64,000 bases of DNA from the NCBI GenBank assembly GCA_019118525.1, contig DWYV01000020.1, positions 104,606-168,605 on the forward strand, in the 5' to 3' direction. The position numbers and the translations under genes are program-made. This document shows positions 51,804-60,207 of the stretch, piece after piece. The stretch's first letter is position 1; each line of letters starts with the position of its first letter. Below the pieces are notes generated by a model that had not been told where the DNA came from, did not search any database, and saw only the letters and a list, made by a program, of their open reading frames with translations. Source of the DNA: Candidatus Bariatricus faecipullorum. Lineage in GTDB: Bacteria > Bacillota > Clostridia > Lachnospirales > Lachnospiraceae.

Positions 51804-52522
51804 TTCTTCACCTGTTTTTCAAAATTCCATATTTTCCCCGGATTCTTCACAAAAATCCGGGCCGCGTACTCTTTTCCCATCTTTTTCTCAACAAAAGCCG
51901 CGCATTCTCCCAGATTAGGTCTCCGGTTTTTTGTGTCGTGTGTATCCGACGCAATAAAATCTATTAAATCTGCCTGCATCAGTTTTTTACAGTAGCGCCG
52001 GGTATGCCTTCCCGCGTTCCCCAGCACCGCTCCTGCATTTATCTGAACAGAGGCGCCTAATGCTCGTAGTTCCTTTATCTTCTCAATTTCCCCACAGCAG
52101 GCATACCGCTCTATGTGGGCAATAACCGGCTTATAGCCGTTTGTAAGCAGTTCATATACACTATTGTGTATCGTCTGAAATAAATCATTCGTGGAAAATT
52201 CAATCAATACATATCTGCTTCCTGCCAGGGATGGCCGCTCTCCTTCCCGCAGAAGACTGACAAGATGCTCATTACGGTAAAATTCGCACCCAAGCCGCAT
52301 ACGGATTCCCATCTCCGCAGCGATTTCTTTCATCCGGCTGTAGGAATACCGGATTCGTTTTATGGGAGTTTCAAACATTTCCGGCCGGTAATGCGGCGTC
52401 GCGATAATTCGGCGCACCCCCTGTTCATACGATTCCGCAAGAAGGGCTTTCGCCTCCATTACACTGTCGGGGCCATCATCTACAAAGGGAAGCATATGAC
52501 AATGGATGTCTGTCAGTTTCAT
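51800..52522 (-). CDS. CpsB/CapC-type tyrosine-protein phosphatase (PHP family)
   Basis: 240 residues. PHP metal sites are present: TDIHCHMLPFVDDGPDS at the start, IIATPHYRPEMF, LIEFSTND, VIAHIERY and DLIDFIASDTHDTKNRRPN. It dephosphorylates CpsD. Typical length for YwqE/CpsB. It overlaps cpsD by 4 bases and lies downstream of the terminator of the surface-protein gene, so it probably depends on another start or on read-through. Confidence 0.93.
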   Translation of the reverse strand: MKLTDIHCHMLPFVDDGPDSVMEAKALLAESYEQGVRRIIATPHYRPEMFETPIKRIRYSYSRMKEIAAEMGIRMRLGCEFYRNEHLVSLLREGERPSLAGSRYVLIEFSTNDLFQTIHNSVYELLTNGYKPVIAHIERYACCGEIEKIKELRALGASVQINAGAVLGNAGRHTRRYCKKLMQADLIDFIASDTHDTKNRRPNLGECAAFVEKKMGKEYAARIFVKNPGKIWNFEKQVKK

Positions 52523-52550
52523 TCTCCCTTTCCTTTCCCATTACTTCATC

Positions 52551-52595
52551 AAAAAGAAAACTCTTCCCGCGGTGTCCCCGCCGCAAAGAAGAGTT
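52551..52595 (-). terminator. Terminator after the sortase-substrate gene
   Basis: AACTCTTC and GAAGAGTT, with GCGG/CCGC inside, followed by TTCTTTTT on the minus strand, about 21 bases after the stop. Confidence 0.8.
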
Positions 52596-52616
52596 CCTTT
52601 TTTGTTCACAGCTGAT

Positions 52617-53201
52617 TTATTTTACCAGGCTTTTTTTCATGCCAAAAGCTGCCGCAGCTGCCGCAAGACCAATCACTGCTACTACAGACACTGTACTTGC
52701 GCTTGTCTTCGGAGAGGTAACGCCTGCTCCGGAAGAAAGGGTCGTTTTGTCCAGTGCGATAGCAACCGGTGATAAGGATTCAAATGTACCGGTAACAGTA
52801 CCTTCTCCTACTGTAGTAGGCTCTGTCTGCCATGCGCCGTCCACATAGTGGAGCACATAAGCTGTAGTAGAAGATGTAACGCCCGGAACCTCGAATGTAA
52901 TATCAATCGGGAACGCTGTTCCTTCCGGAACAGAAACTTCCATTACATCTGCAACAACGACGTTCTCATTAAAGTCATCGCCCAGAACCACTCTCAGAGT
53001 CTCTTCGGACTGGATGGAAGCCGCAACGTCAGCGGGAACTTCAGTCATGGATACTTCCACTGTATTTCCGCTTGCGTCCACTGCGCTTGCACCAGTAACA
53101 GGAGTACTTGCTGACGGGCTCGGCGCGGCGAAAACTGTCATTCCAACACATGCCGCGAGAGCTGCTACAAGACCTAATGTTTTCGCTACTCTTGATTTCA
53201 T
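52617..53201 (-). CDS. Secreted surface protein with SPKTS sortase-B-like sorting signal
   Basis: 194 residues from the ATG at 53201 (GAGGAAA upstream). A signal peptide (MKSRVAKTLGLVAALAACVG, cut near VFA-APS) leads a mature protein rich in Ser, Thr and Val. The C-terminus is SPKTS, then a hydrophobic helix (VSVVAVIGLAAAAAAFG) and a positive tail MKKSLVK, the layout of a cell-wall sorting signal. Clostridial class B sortases are known to use S/N-P-x-T-G motifs, and a class B sortase is encoded 1.1 kb upstream. The middle may be a small Ig-like fold (VPEGTAFPIDITFEVPGV, YVLHYVDGAWQ). It has a strong promoter of its own. Confidence 0.85.
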   Translation of the reverse strand: MKSRVAKTLGLVAALAACVGMTVFAAPSPSASTPVTGASAVDASGNTVEVSMTEVPADVAASIQSEETLRVVLGDDFNENVVVADVMEVSVPEGTAFPIDITFEVPGVTSSTTAYVLHYVDGAWQTEPTTVGEGTVTGTFESLSPVAIALDKTTLSSGAGVTSPKTSASTVSVVAVIGLAAAAAAFGMKKSLVK

Positions 53202-53264
53202 TGGTAGTTTCCTCCTCATCAGATTTATGATATAAACTGTCGCATGATAAATTACGTCATGTGA

Positions 53265-53293
53265 AGTATATCATACTTATTTTAATTTGTAAA
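53265..53293 (-). promoter_or_regulatory. Promoter of the surface-protein gene
   Basis: TTTACA (53288-53293), 17 bases, TATACT (53265-53270) on the minus strand. Confidence 0.75.
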
Positions 53294-53350
53294 CAAAAGA
53301 CGGCACAGAAAAGTAAACAATTGTTTCCATTTCCATCTATTTTAACACGT

Positions 53351-54334
53351 TTACACTTCATTGTAAAATAATTCAAGAATAATTTTCTGCAATTCTTCAT
53401 TATTAACAAGGTACTGGGCGTGACCGTCCTTTTCAATAATCTCTCCCGGCACTCTCAGCATTTCTTCCGAAACACTGTACTCAGAAATATCTTTCAGTTC
53501 ATCTGCCGTCATACTGGTAACCATGTAGGGCTCCAGTTCCGTGTAGAGAGAGGCATAACGTGCCGTACTGTCTATTCCCTGAAGTTTTTCAATCAGTGCA
53601 CTCATGAACTGCGACTGACGGTCCATCCGCTGATTATTGCTGTCCAGCACTTCAATATCTCTGGTACGGACATATTTCTCTGCCAGTTCCCCGTTCAGTG
53701 TAACTGTTGCTCCCTGCTGAAAGGCAGGGTCAATCGCCGTATAATCTTCCGGCACAGTCAGTGTAATTCCTCCGACTGCATCTGTCGCAACTACCATTCC
53801 TTCCAGAGTCAGTGAAAGATAATTGTCAATCCTCACCCCGTAGAGAAGGTCCGAAACTTTATCGGAAGTCAGCTGACAGCTTCTTTCGGCTCCATCGCCA
53901 TAAGCATACTGCAGGGCTATCTGTCCCTCTTCCGTTCTCAGCTTTTCCCCTCCCACAGAATAGATATCTATATCTACCATGGAATCCCGTGAAATCTGCA
54001 GCACCTGCGCCTTACGGGTCCCGGTATTCATCACCAGAAGATTCAGGCTGTCACTCTGCCCGTTTTCCCCTGGAGTTCCGCTCAAATCAGCCTTTGCCTG
54101 CTGGTCAATTCCCATAAACAGCACCGTCCTCACGGAAGTATCCAGCTTATACTGCTTTCCATCATAAGTAATGGTTCCGGATGTTCCGGCATCTTCCCGG
54201 GATTCTTCCGCAGTTTCTGCGTTTTCCGTTTCCTGTCTGTCTGTATTCTTTCCGGCCACAGTATAAACTGTCAGGCCAATCAGTACTGCACAGAAAAGCC
54301 CGAGAATTACCAGACCGGCATTTTTATGTTTCAT
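53351..54334 (-). CDS. LytR-CpsA-Psr (LCP) family protein
   Basis: 327 residues. One N-terminal membrane anchor (GLVILGLFCAVLIGLTVYTVA) then an extracellular LCP domain with VRTVLFMGIDQQ, GQSDSLNLLVMN, VLQISRDSMVDI and EKYVRTRDIEVLDSNNQRMDRQ. The conserved arginines and aspartates for polyprenyl-phosphate binding are present. LCP enzymes ligate capsule or teichoic-acid-like polymers to peptidoglycan. It overlaps the sortase gene by 11 bases, consistent with the capsule genes around it. Confidence 0.93.
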   Translation of the reverse strand: MKHKNAGLVILGLFCAVLIGLTVYTVAGKNTDRQETENAETAEESREDAGTSGTITYDGKQYKLDTSVRTVLFMGIDQQAKADLSGTPGENGQSDSLNLLVMNTGTRKAQVLQISRDSMVDIDIYSVGGEKLRTEEGQIALQYAYGDGAERSCQLTSDKVSDLLYGVRIDNYLSLTLEGMVVATDAVGGITLTVPEDYTAIDPAFQQGATVTLNGELAEKYVRTRDIEVLDSNNQRMDRQSQFMSALIEKLQGIDSTARYASLYTELEPYMVTSMTADELKDISEYSVSEEMLRVPGEIIEKDGHAQYLVNNEELQKIILELFYNEV

Positions 54335-55100
54335 TTACAAGCACCGCCTCCACCAGCAGTCTGCTTTCCGGTTCCGCCGCAATACAGGTGCTCAGCGAAA
54401 GTACCCTGTCATCCACAGTAACCTCCACATCATCCCTGTACTGATTCCGCATGTCTCTGGAATTATAAAGAGAATCCAGAAAAGCCTGCCTTTCACTATC
54501 CAGTACATAATTGTAATACTGCATCAGATGACGGTCGTCATAAACCACGGCCGCAAATACTTCATAGGTATAGACATGGTCCGGCGTATAGATCATCACC
54601 GTCGGATGTTCTTCCATAAATCCCTCTTCCAGATACCGGTCCAGTGTGTGGAACATGGAATCGTTCCCGTCTCCCATCTGATGTCCATATATTACCGTAT
54701 TAAAATCCGAAAAATTTTTCTGGTTAAACGCCTGCGTAAAAATCGCTCCCTGGGATGCGCTGACGCCTTCCCAGGTGTGGTCCAGATAATAATTGTCATC
54801 ATCTGTTCTCTGCACCACCGGATAATCCACACTGGTTCCCTCAATGGTAATCCAGGCATAAACGTCCGGATTTATCGCCTGGAGCGAAGCGAAATCAATG
54901 GGATTTTCCACAGGTTCTGTATCCAGACTTCCCGCGCCTGTATTCTCCGCGCCTCCTCTGGCCGTATCCCTTGCCTTGTCATAGGAATCATTTACTCTGT
55001 CAGACACCACATAATACCAGATTAAATACGCGCCGCAGCAGACCGCGATCAGAACCAGAATTACAGTCAGCGCTTTTCTGACCTTTCCAGAACCCTTCAA
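54324..55100 (-). CDS. srtB: Class B sortase
   Basis: 258 residues. An N-terminal anchor helix (ALTVILVLIAVCCGAYLIWYYV) is followed by the sortase fold: PDVYAWITIEGTSVDYPVVQ, TVIYGHQMGDGNDSMFHTLDRYL (catalytic His), LSLSTCIAAEPESRLLVEA (catalytic Cys in the TLSTC-like motif, then the Arg). The insertions between strands match class B. It anchors surface proteins to the wall. It lies 3 bases after the Wzz gene, and a candidate substrate is two genes downstream. Confidence 0.94.
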   Translation of the reverse strand: MKGSGKVRKALTVILVLIAVCCGAYLIWYYVVSDRVNDSYDKARDTARGGAENTGAGSLDTEPVENPIDFASLQAINPDVYAWITIEGTSVDYPVVQRTDDDNYYLDHTWEGVSASQGAIFTQAFNQKNFSDFNTVIYGHQMGDGNDSMFHTLDRYLEEGFMEEHPTVMIYTPDHVYTYEVFAAVVYDDRHLMQYYNYVLDSERQAFLDSLYNSRDMRNQYRDDVEVTVDDRVLSLSTCIAAEPESRLLVEAVLVNET

Positions 55101-55103
55101 CGC

Positions 55104-55808
55104 TTATCGCCTCTTTTCCATTGGAATCGCCGCAAGTGTATGTAAGTTCAGATACTTCCGGATATCATCCTCCGTCTGGATCGTATCGTTCATCAGATAC
55201 CGGATAACGATAACCGCCATGGCCAGCACTGCTCCTGCCAGAGCTCCCATTGCTGTATTTTTCAGCACGTTCGGACTGGACGGGCTGTCTGCCGTCACCG
55301 CGTTTTCCACGATAGTAGGCTCATCGGACTTCATAACATAAGCCACCCGCTCCGCCGTAGCCTCTGCAAGGGAATTGGAAATATCCTTCGCGAGCTCTGC
55401 GTCCTCATTTTCTACAATCAGACGCAGAATACGGGTATCCGTGGGGTTCTCCGTAGAAATCATATCCGTCATTTCTTCATATGTATAGTCCAGATTTAAA
55501 TCATCAATCACCGCTTCAATGACCGGACGGCTTTCCGCCAGGGTTTCAAAATCCACGGTAAGCTGTTCTCCCATCTGGATATCTGCCAGGGAAGTCACGC
55601 TGGTCGTCTTCGTCAGAATATAAATCATGGAGGACGCTTCATATTTTGGCGTAATCAGAAGAAGCGTCCCGCCCAGGACAATTCCTCCTGCCAGTATCAT
55701 ACAAAGCAGAATCACCCAGATTTTCTGAAGAAGAAGCTGGAACAGCTCAGTCAAATCAATCTCGATCTCATCATCTGCCGGTACCACGGCAGTCTTCTGT
55801 TCTTCCAT
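55104..55808 (-). CDS. Wzz/CpsC-type polysaccharide chain-length and kinase-activator protein
   Basis: 234 residues from the ATG at 55808 with AGGAG upstream. Two membrane helices: IWVILLCMILAGGIVLGGTLLLI near residue 45 and NTAMGALAGAVLAMAVIVIRYLM near 185, the Wzz_N arrangement with a large outer domain between. PKYEASSMIYILTKT and LRLIVENEDAELAKDISN are typical. Such proteins present the cytosolic helix that activates CpsD kinase. It is the first gene of the capsule-regulation group and follows a good promoter. Confidence 0.92.
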   Translation of the reverse strand: MEEQKTAVVPADDEIEIDLTELFQLLLQKIWVILLCMILAGGIVLGGTLLLITPKYEASSMIYILTKTTSVTSLADIQMGEQLTVDFETLAESRPVIEAVIDDLNLDYTYEEMTDMISTENPTDTRILRLIVENEDAELAKDISNSLAEATAERVAYVMKSDEPTIVENAVTADSPSSPNVLKNTAMGALAGAVLAMAVIVIRYLMNDTIQTEDDIRKYLNLHTLAAIPMEKRR

Positions 55809-55874
55809 TCCTAATTCTCCTCTTATCTTAACCGTACTAAAATATAGAAAATGCTTCATTCTGTTTCCTTTGAC

Positions 55875-55903
55875 ATATTACTAAATCTTGTGGTAAAAGT
55901 CAA
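55875..55903 (-). promoter_or_regulatory. Promoter of the Wzz-sortase-LCP genes
   Basis: TTGACT (55898-55903), 17 bases, TAATAT (55875-55880) on the minus strand. Confidence 0.7.
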
Positions 55904-55977
55904 CGATTTCACAAAAATTGCCACAAATTAAACAATCCAGTATTTTCTGCCAGTCACCGAAAGCCCCGTTACAGAAT

Positions 55978-56012
55978 AAAAAGAGGAAGGAAAGTCAGGA
56001 CTTTCCTTCCTC
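55978..56012 (-). terminator. Terminator of the FtsX-type permease gene, containing its stop codon
   Basis: GAGGAAGGAAAGT and ACTTTCCTTCCTC form a stem with T-run (TTTTT) on the minus strand. The permease stop codon TGA (55995-55997) lies in the loop. Confidence 0.8.
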
Positions 56013-58535
56013 CTCTGCCTTCGCCAGGAACGTCCGTTCCAGCCAGGCAAACAGCAGAATCTGGCAGAGCCAGTAAACCGCCCAGATAATCACGGCATAT
56101 TTCAGATAGGCCAGAATGTCGCCAGTTGTGTACATCCGAAGGGAAAACAGAATTCCTGTAAAAATCAGCGTGCCGGCACCGGCGATGAGAAGGGGAATCT
56201 GCCAGAACATCCGAAGTTCTCTTCCCAGTATCTTCTTCCGTTCCTTTTTCCGCATTCCCATAATATGCAGAAACCGGTATTTTTCCACCGTATCCTCCAT
56301 CTCCAGAAGAAACTTCTCCAGCACCAGGAAAATCCCGCAGACCCCTGCCATCAGAAGAGAGAACATCCACACTGTGGTCCGCAGATAGCGTTCGCTTTCC
56401 GTATCTCTTATCATCTGTTCTTTTTCATAGTACGGACGGATATCACTGTCCCACTGACTGTCCTCTGTATGTTTCTCGGCAAAATTCTGCAGTTCGGCAT
56501 TCACCTGCTGACGCGCTTCCGGTTCCGCGTTAAGAAGCACCAGGTCCACCGGTCCCTCCGTTTCTCCCTCGCAGAGGCTGGCGAAATAATCGTCTGAAAA
56601 AACCACCAGGTTCTCCTGCTCTCCCCGGCCGAACATTCCCGTGACAATCGAGCGCTCATAACCTGCCACTTTCCTGGCCGGATAAAGCGCTTCCCGCTCT
56701 ACCCAGCTGTAGTCGCTGAGGGGCTGTCCCACCCGCAGATTCGGATCTACGGCGCGATTATACCAGCTCAGGGGATGCGCGGAAGTCGAAGCATCCTGCT
56801 GGAAAACCACATAAATCTCTTCTCCGGAAAGCTTTGGCATATCCGTCTCCTCTCCCAGAAGACTCTTCATCTCACGAAAAGCCGACTCCGAAACAGCCAC
56901 ATGCTGTCCCTGGGGCCAGATAACCAGCATAAACTGATTGTTCATCGTATCCACCCAGGTGGGCCGGTCGCCCTGGGGTGTGGTTACCCTAAGCATCGGA
57001 TAATGATGGGCCGTAACCGGATATTCCGCTTCCAGGCGGGCAAAGAAATCCGCATCCTCTTCATGGGCCATACTGACAAAATCATAAGGATACAGTTCCT
57101 CCACCGGCTCTGCCGCCCCCAGGCCTGCCAGCGGTGCGGTAAACATAAACATGGCAAAAAATCCTGCCGCGCCAAGCAGGGCAAGCACGTTGGTATTCTT
57201 CCAGAAACGGTCCAGAAAGGGCAGCTTCTGGAACACCTTCCGGTAATAATGTTTCCCCTTTTTCCGGTTTCTCCGCACCACAAAACCGGACACGCAGATA
57301 ATGCAGAAATAAAGCCCCAGCACAAAATAAAACTGGTCCGCCGTGTCTTCCCCGTTGACCAGGGAGGCAAAACTGCCGACGGACTGCAGAACCAGCAGAA
57401 TCCCCACGGGAGCTGCCAGCCAGGTCAGTCTTCCCGGAATCTTTCCCTTCCTCGGCCGCATCATCTCTGCCGAATCGTAGCGCATCCAGTCATAGATTTC
57501 ATGGTTAATGACTGCCGCCAGAATCGCCGCCCCGGAATAGATTGCCGTTACAATCAGGTAATAGTACCAGGGAATTCCGGAATAGGAAAGGGAAGCCTCC
57601 CGGTTAAGCAGGGCAAGCAGCACCTGGAGCACCAGTCTGCCCCCTGCCAGTCCCAGCACAAGGGCAAGCAGCGTACATCCCACATATTCCATCACCAGAA
57701 TCATCGTCTGGGCCCGGCTGCGGATTCCCAGCACCAGAAAGACACTTTCCTCCTTCATCTTCTTTTTAATATAGTAAGAAAAGGAAAGAATCATAAGTAT
57801 CACATTCAGCACCAGTCCCATCAGAACCGCCTGAATCAGGATTTTCTGAAGACCACTTCCCAGAAGCAGGTTCTCCTGGGAATGGCTTCCGGAAAATACC
57901 GCTTCCAGGGCAAACCCCAGAAACAGGTACATGGTCATAAACATCCCGCTCAGTACAAGCAGAATATAATTTTTATAGTGATACCGTATATTTACCAGAA
58001 GAACCCGGTAAAAATGCCGGCTGTAATGTCCCGGAAAAGCCAGTCTCCGCTTCCGTTCCAGTTTTTCCTGGCGCTCCCTTTCCTTTCTCTCCCGGTCCTC
58101 TTTCCGCATCTGGTCCCGCTGGCTCAGATAAGTGTCAAACAGCACATCCAGCAGACTGAACAGCGGAATGATGTACGTCCAAAGCATAGGAACCAGACCG
58201 AAGAAAATGGCTCCTGCCACAATATAGATAAACTGAATCCAGTGCACCACTTTCCGATATCCGTCCATCCCCAGTTTAAAGAAGCCGGTGACACTGTATA
58301 ATATCGAACAGACTGCCGAAATCAGCTGCAGCAGTCCGAAAAAGGCAAACACGTACACCATAGGGTCTTCCGGCGTTATCTCCCCGGCAATCCCTATCTG
58401 CCACAGAAACAGCACCAGGCTTTTCTTCTCTCCATCCAGTTCTATCCAGGGAAGGAATACCGTCATCCCCAGAATCAGATGCAGCACCATGCTGATTCTC
58501 GTAAATATTTTCTGTTTTCTGTCTCGCTCTTCCAT
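55995..58535 (-). CDS. FtsX/BceB-like permease without an adjacent ATPase
   Basis: 846 residues. The N-terminal 150 residues add extra helices (SMVLHLILGMTVFLPWIEL, MVYVFAFFGLLQLISAVCSILYSV, FIYIVAGAIFFGLVPMLWTYI). A basic stretch follows (QMRKEDRERKERERQEKLERKRR). An FtsX-like part then has SFSYYIKKKMKEESVFLVLGIRS-type motif, a large outer domain with PYDFVSMAHEEDADFF and a C-terminal four-helix group (EKYRFLHIMGMRKKERKKILG). This resembles BceB-type permeases of peptide-antibiotic resistance. No ABC ATPase lies next to it in the window, and it is 28 bases from the degV gene, with which it may be transcribed. Confidence 0.85.
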   Translation of the reverse strand: MEERDRKQKIFTRISMVLHLILGMTVFLPWIELDGEKKSLVLFLWQIGIAGEITPEDPMVYVFAFFGLLQLISAVCSILYSVTGFFKLGMDGYRKVVHWIQFIYIVAGAIFFGLVPMLWTYIIPLFSLLDVLFDTYLSQRDQMRKEDRERKERERQEKLERKRRLAFPGHYSRHFYRVLLVNIRYHYKNYILLVLSGMFMTMYLFLGFALEAVFSGSHSQENLLLGSGLQKILIQAVLMGLVLNVILMILSFSYYIKKKMKEESVFLVLGIRSRAQTMILVMEYVGCTLLALVLGLAGGRLVLQVLLALLNREASLSYSGIPWYYYLIVTAIYSGAAILAAVINHEIYDWMRYDSAEMMRPRKGKIPGRLTWLAAPVGILLVLQSVGSFASLVNGEDTADQFYFVLGLYFCIICVSGFVVRRNRKKGKHYYRKVFQKLPFLDRFWKNTNVLALLGAAGFFAMFMFTAPLAGLGAAEPVEELYPYDFVSMAHEEDADFFARLEAEYPVTAHHYPMLRVTTPQGDRPTWVDTMNNQFMLVIWPQGQHVAVSESAFREMKSLLGEETDMPKLSGEEIYVVFQQDASTSAHPLSWYNRAVDPNLRVGQPLSDYSWVEREALYPARKVAGYERSIVTGMFGRGEQENLVVFSDDYFASLCEGETEGPVDLVLLNAEPEARQQVNAELQNFAEKHTEDSQWDSDIRPYYEKEQMIRDTESERYLRTTVWMFSLLMAGVCGIFLVLEKFLLEMEDTVEKYRFLHIMGMRKKERKKILGRELRMFWQIPLLIAGAGTLIFTGILFSLRMYTTGDILAYLKYAVIIWAVYWLCQILLFAWLERTFLAKAEEEGKS

Positions 58536-58562
58536 GATGTCCTCCCGGTATACCTCGTTATT

Positions 58563-59414
58563 TTATTCCGCCTCGAACAGAATTCCCAGTGTGTTCGGCC
58601 CGCAGTGACAGGAAATCGTACAGCTGGCCCGGGTTACATGAATTTCTTTAAATTCCGCTGTTTCCTCCACTGCCTTCCTTACCAGCCCGATGTAATTCTC
58701 ATCGATTCCCGAATGCGTGATAAACAGAAGGTCTTTTTTTACCTTCTGGTATCTGGCCAGTTCGTCCTTCACATACTTTACCAGCACTTTATCCAGCGGC
58801 CCCCGGTACTTTTTTCCCACGCTCATGCTTCCGTCCCGGTTGTCCACCTCAATGCAGGGCTTCAGTTTCAGCACATTAGCGCCCAGCGCTACCACGGAAG
58901 AACACCGCCCGCCGGCATGCATAAATGTCAGCGTATCCAGGATAAAGCTGGACCGGCAGAGAGACTTTCGCGCCTCCAGTTCTTTTACAATCTCCTCTAC
59001 AGACTTTCCCTGGGCAATCATCTGTCCGGCAGCCGCCACCAGCAGTCCCGTCCCCGTGGAAAGGTTCCCGCTGTCCACTACATGCACATGCCCCAGCTCC
59101 TGCGCGGCCAGACAGCAGTTCTGATAGGAACTGGAAAGAGAGCTCCCCTGATTGATATGTATCACTTCACAGCCGTCCTCTACTCAGTTTCGGAAATACT
59201 CCATGTATTCCCCCACATTGACAGCCGCCGTTTTGGGCAGCAGTTTTTTCTCATAATAGACCTGATAAATTTCCTGCGGGGTAATATCCACATTGTCCAG
59301 ATACTCCTTTCCGTCCAGAATAATATGCAGAGGAAAATACTGTACCTGATATCTCTCCTTCAGTTCTGCATCCAGGTCGCAGGTGCTGTCTGCACTCAGA
59401 ATAATTTTCCCCAC
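58563..59414 (-). pseudogene. DegV/FakB family protein interrupted by an in-frame TGA (nonsense or selenocysteine)
   Basis: The frame from 59414 (MGKIILSADSTCDLDAELKERY) continues, past a TGA at 59186-59184 (codon 77), into EDGCEVIHINQGSSLSSSYQN and then the rest of a DegV protein (LTFMHAGGRCSSVVALGAN, LKLKPCIEVDNRDGSMSVGKKYRG, SCTISCHCGPNTLGILF), 283 codons in all. DegV/FakB proteins bind fatty acids and deliver them to FakA. Both halves are intact and the TGA is the only defect. The organism uses selenocysteine, so recoding is possible, but the position aligns with an ordinary Tyr/Trp of the family and I see no clear SECIS after it. A recent nonsense mutation (TGG to TGA) or a sequencing error is more likely. 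Confidence 0.75.
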
Positions 59415-59505
59415 TGTTTTTTCCTCCTTTTTTCAAACATTCCCTTTCCTTCCATTGTAAAACGATTTCTTATTTTTTCAACCTTTTTCTCTGCTTTGTG
59501 TCCGG

Positions 59506-59534
59506 TTGCCATGCCCTTTTCTCTCTGGTATACT
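59506..59534 (+). promoter_or_regulatory. Promoter of the nitroreductase gene
   Basis: TTGCCA (59506-59511), 17 bases, TATACT (59529-59534) with an upstream TGG. Confidence 0.7.
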
Positions 59535-59558
59535 GATTCCGGAAAGGAGAACGGATTT

Positions 59559-60083
59559 ATGGACTTATTACAGCAATTACAGAACCGGCGAAGTGTCCGG
59601 ACTTATACCGCAGCGCCGGTACCGGAAGCACACCTGCAGGCCATCCTCCAGGCAGGTCTGCTCTCTGCTTCCGGAAGGGCCCGCCGTCCCTGGGAATTCA
59701 TTCTGGTAACCGAAAAAGACATGCTGCAGGAACTGACCCGGTGCCGGGAAGGCGCAGCAAATATGCTGGCCGGAGCCTCCGCCGCCGTCGTGGTCGTGGC
59801 GGACCCTGACCTGACCGACGTCTGGACAGAGGACTGCTCCATCGCCATGGCAAACATGCATCTGATGGCAGACTCCCTTGGTGTGGGAAGCTGCTGGATT
59901 CAGGGGCGCCTGCGAAAAGCCGCAGACGGAAGCAGCACCGAAGACTTTCTGCGCGGACTGCTCCATTTCCCGGAGCATTTCCGTCTGGAAGCCATTCTGT
60001 CCCTGGGCATGCCGGAAACGCACCCGGAACCCCATACTCTGGATTCTCTCCCCTATGAGAAAATCCACCGGGAGACCTGGTAG
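59559..60083 (+). CDS. Nitroreductase family protein
   Basis: 174 residues from the ATG at 59559 with GGAAAGGAG upstream; the longer frame runs through degV on the other strand and is not coding. FMN-binding nitroreductase motifs: NRRSVRTYTAAPVPEAHLQAILQAGLLSASGR, WEFILVT, ANMHLMADSLGVGSCWI and AILSLGMPE. It reduces nitro compounds, quinones or flavins with NAD(P)H; substrate unknown. It lacks a C-terminal extension, as in the short forms. It is convergent with the LMW phosphatase gene. Confidence 0.93.
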   Translation: MDLLQQLQNRRSVRTYTAAPVPEAHLQAILQAGLLSASGRARRPWEFILVTEKDMLQELTRCREGAANMLAGASAAVVVVADPDLTDVWTEDCSIAMANMHLMADSLGVGSCWIQGRLRKAADGSSTEDFLRGLLHFPEHFRLEAILSLGMPETHPEPHTLDSLPYEKIHRETW

Positions 60084-60148
60084 CTTTCCCTTTTATTAGC
60101 CTCCCTTTTTGCGCCGCCGCTTTTTCCGGCGGCGCACAGGCGGCATAC

Positions 60149-60199
60149 AGAAAAAGAGCTGTACCGGAGACTTCCCGTTTCCAGCACGGCTCTTTTTCT
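60149..60199. terminator. Bidirectional terminator between nitroreductase and LMW phosphatase
   Basis: AGAAAAAGAGC and GCTCTTTTTCT form an inverted repeat with A-runs and T-runs on both strands. A separate GC hairpin (GCGCCGCCG/CGGCGGCGC, 60111-60135) lies between it and the nitroreductase stop. Confidence 0.75.
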
Positions 60200-60207
60200 G
60201 CCTGTTT

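Noticed and set aside
58479..59558. N-terminal extension of the nitroreductase frame
   Set aside because: The extra 360 residues run opposite degV and lack a family. A promoter and ribosome site fix the start at 59559.
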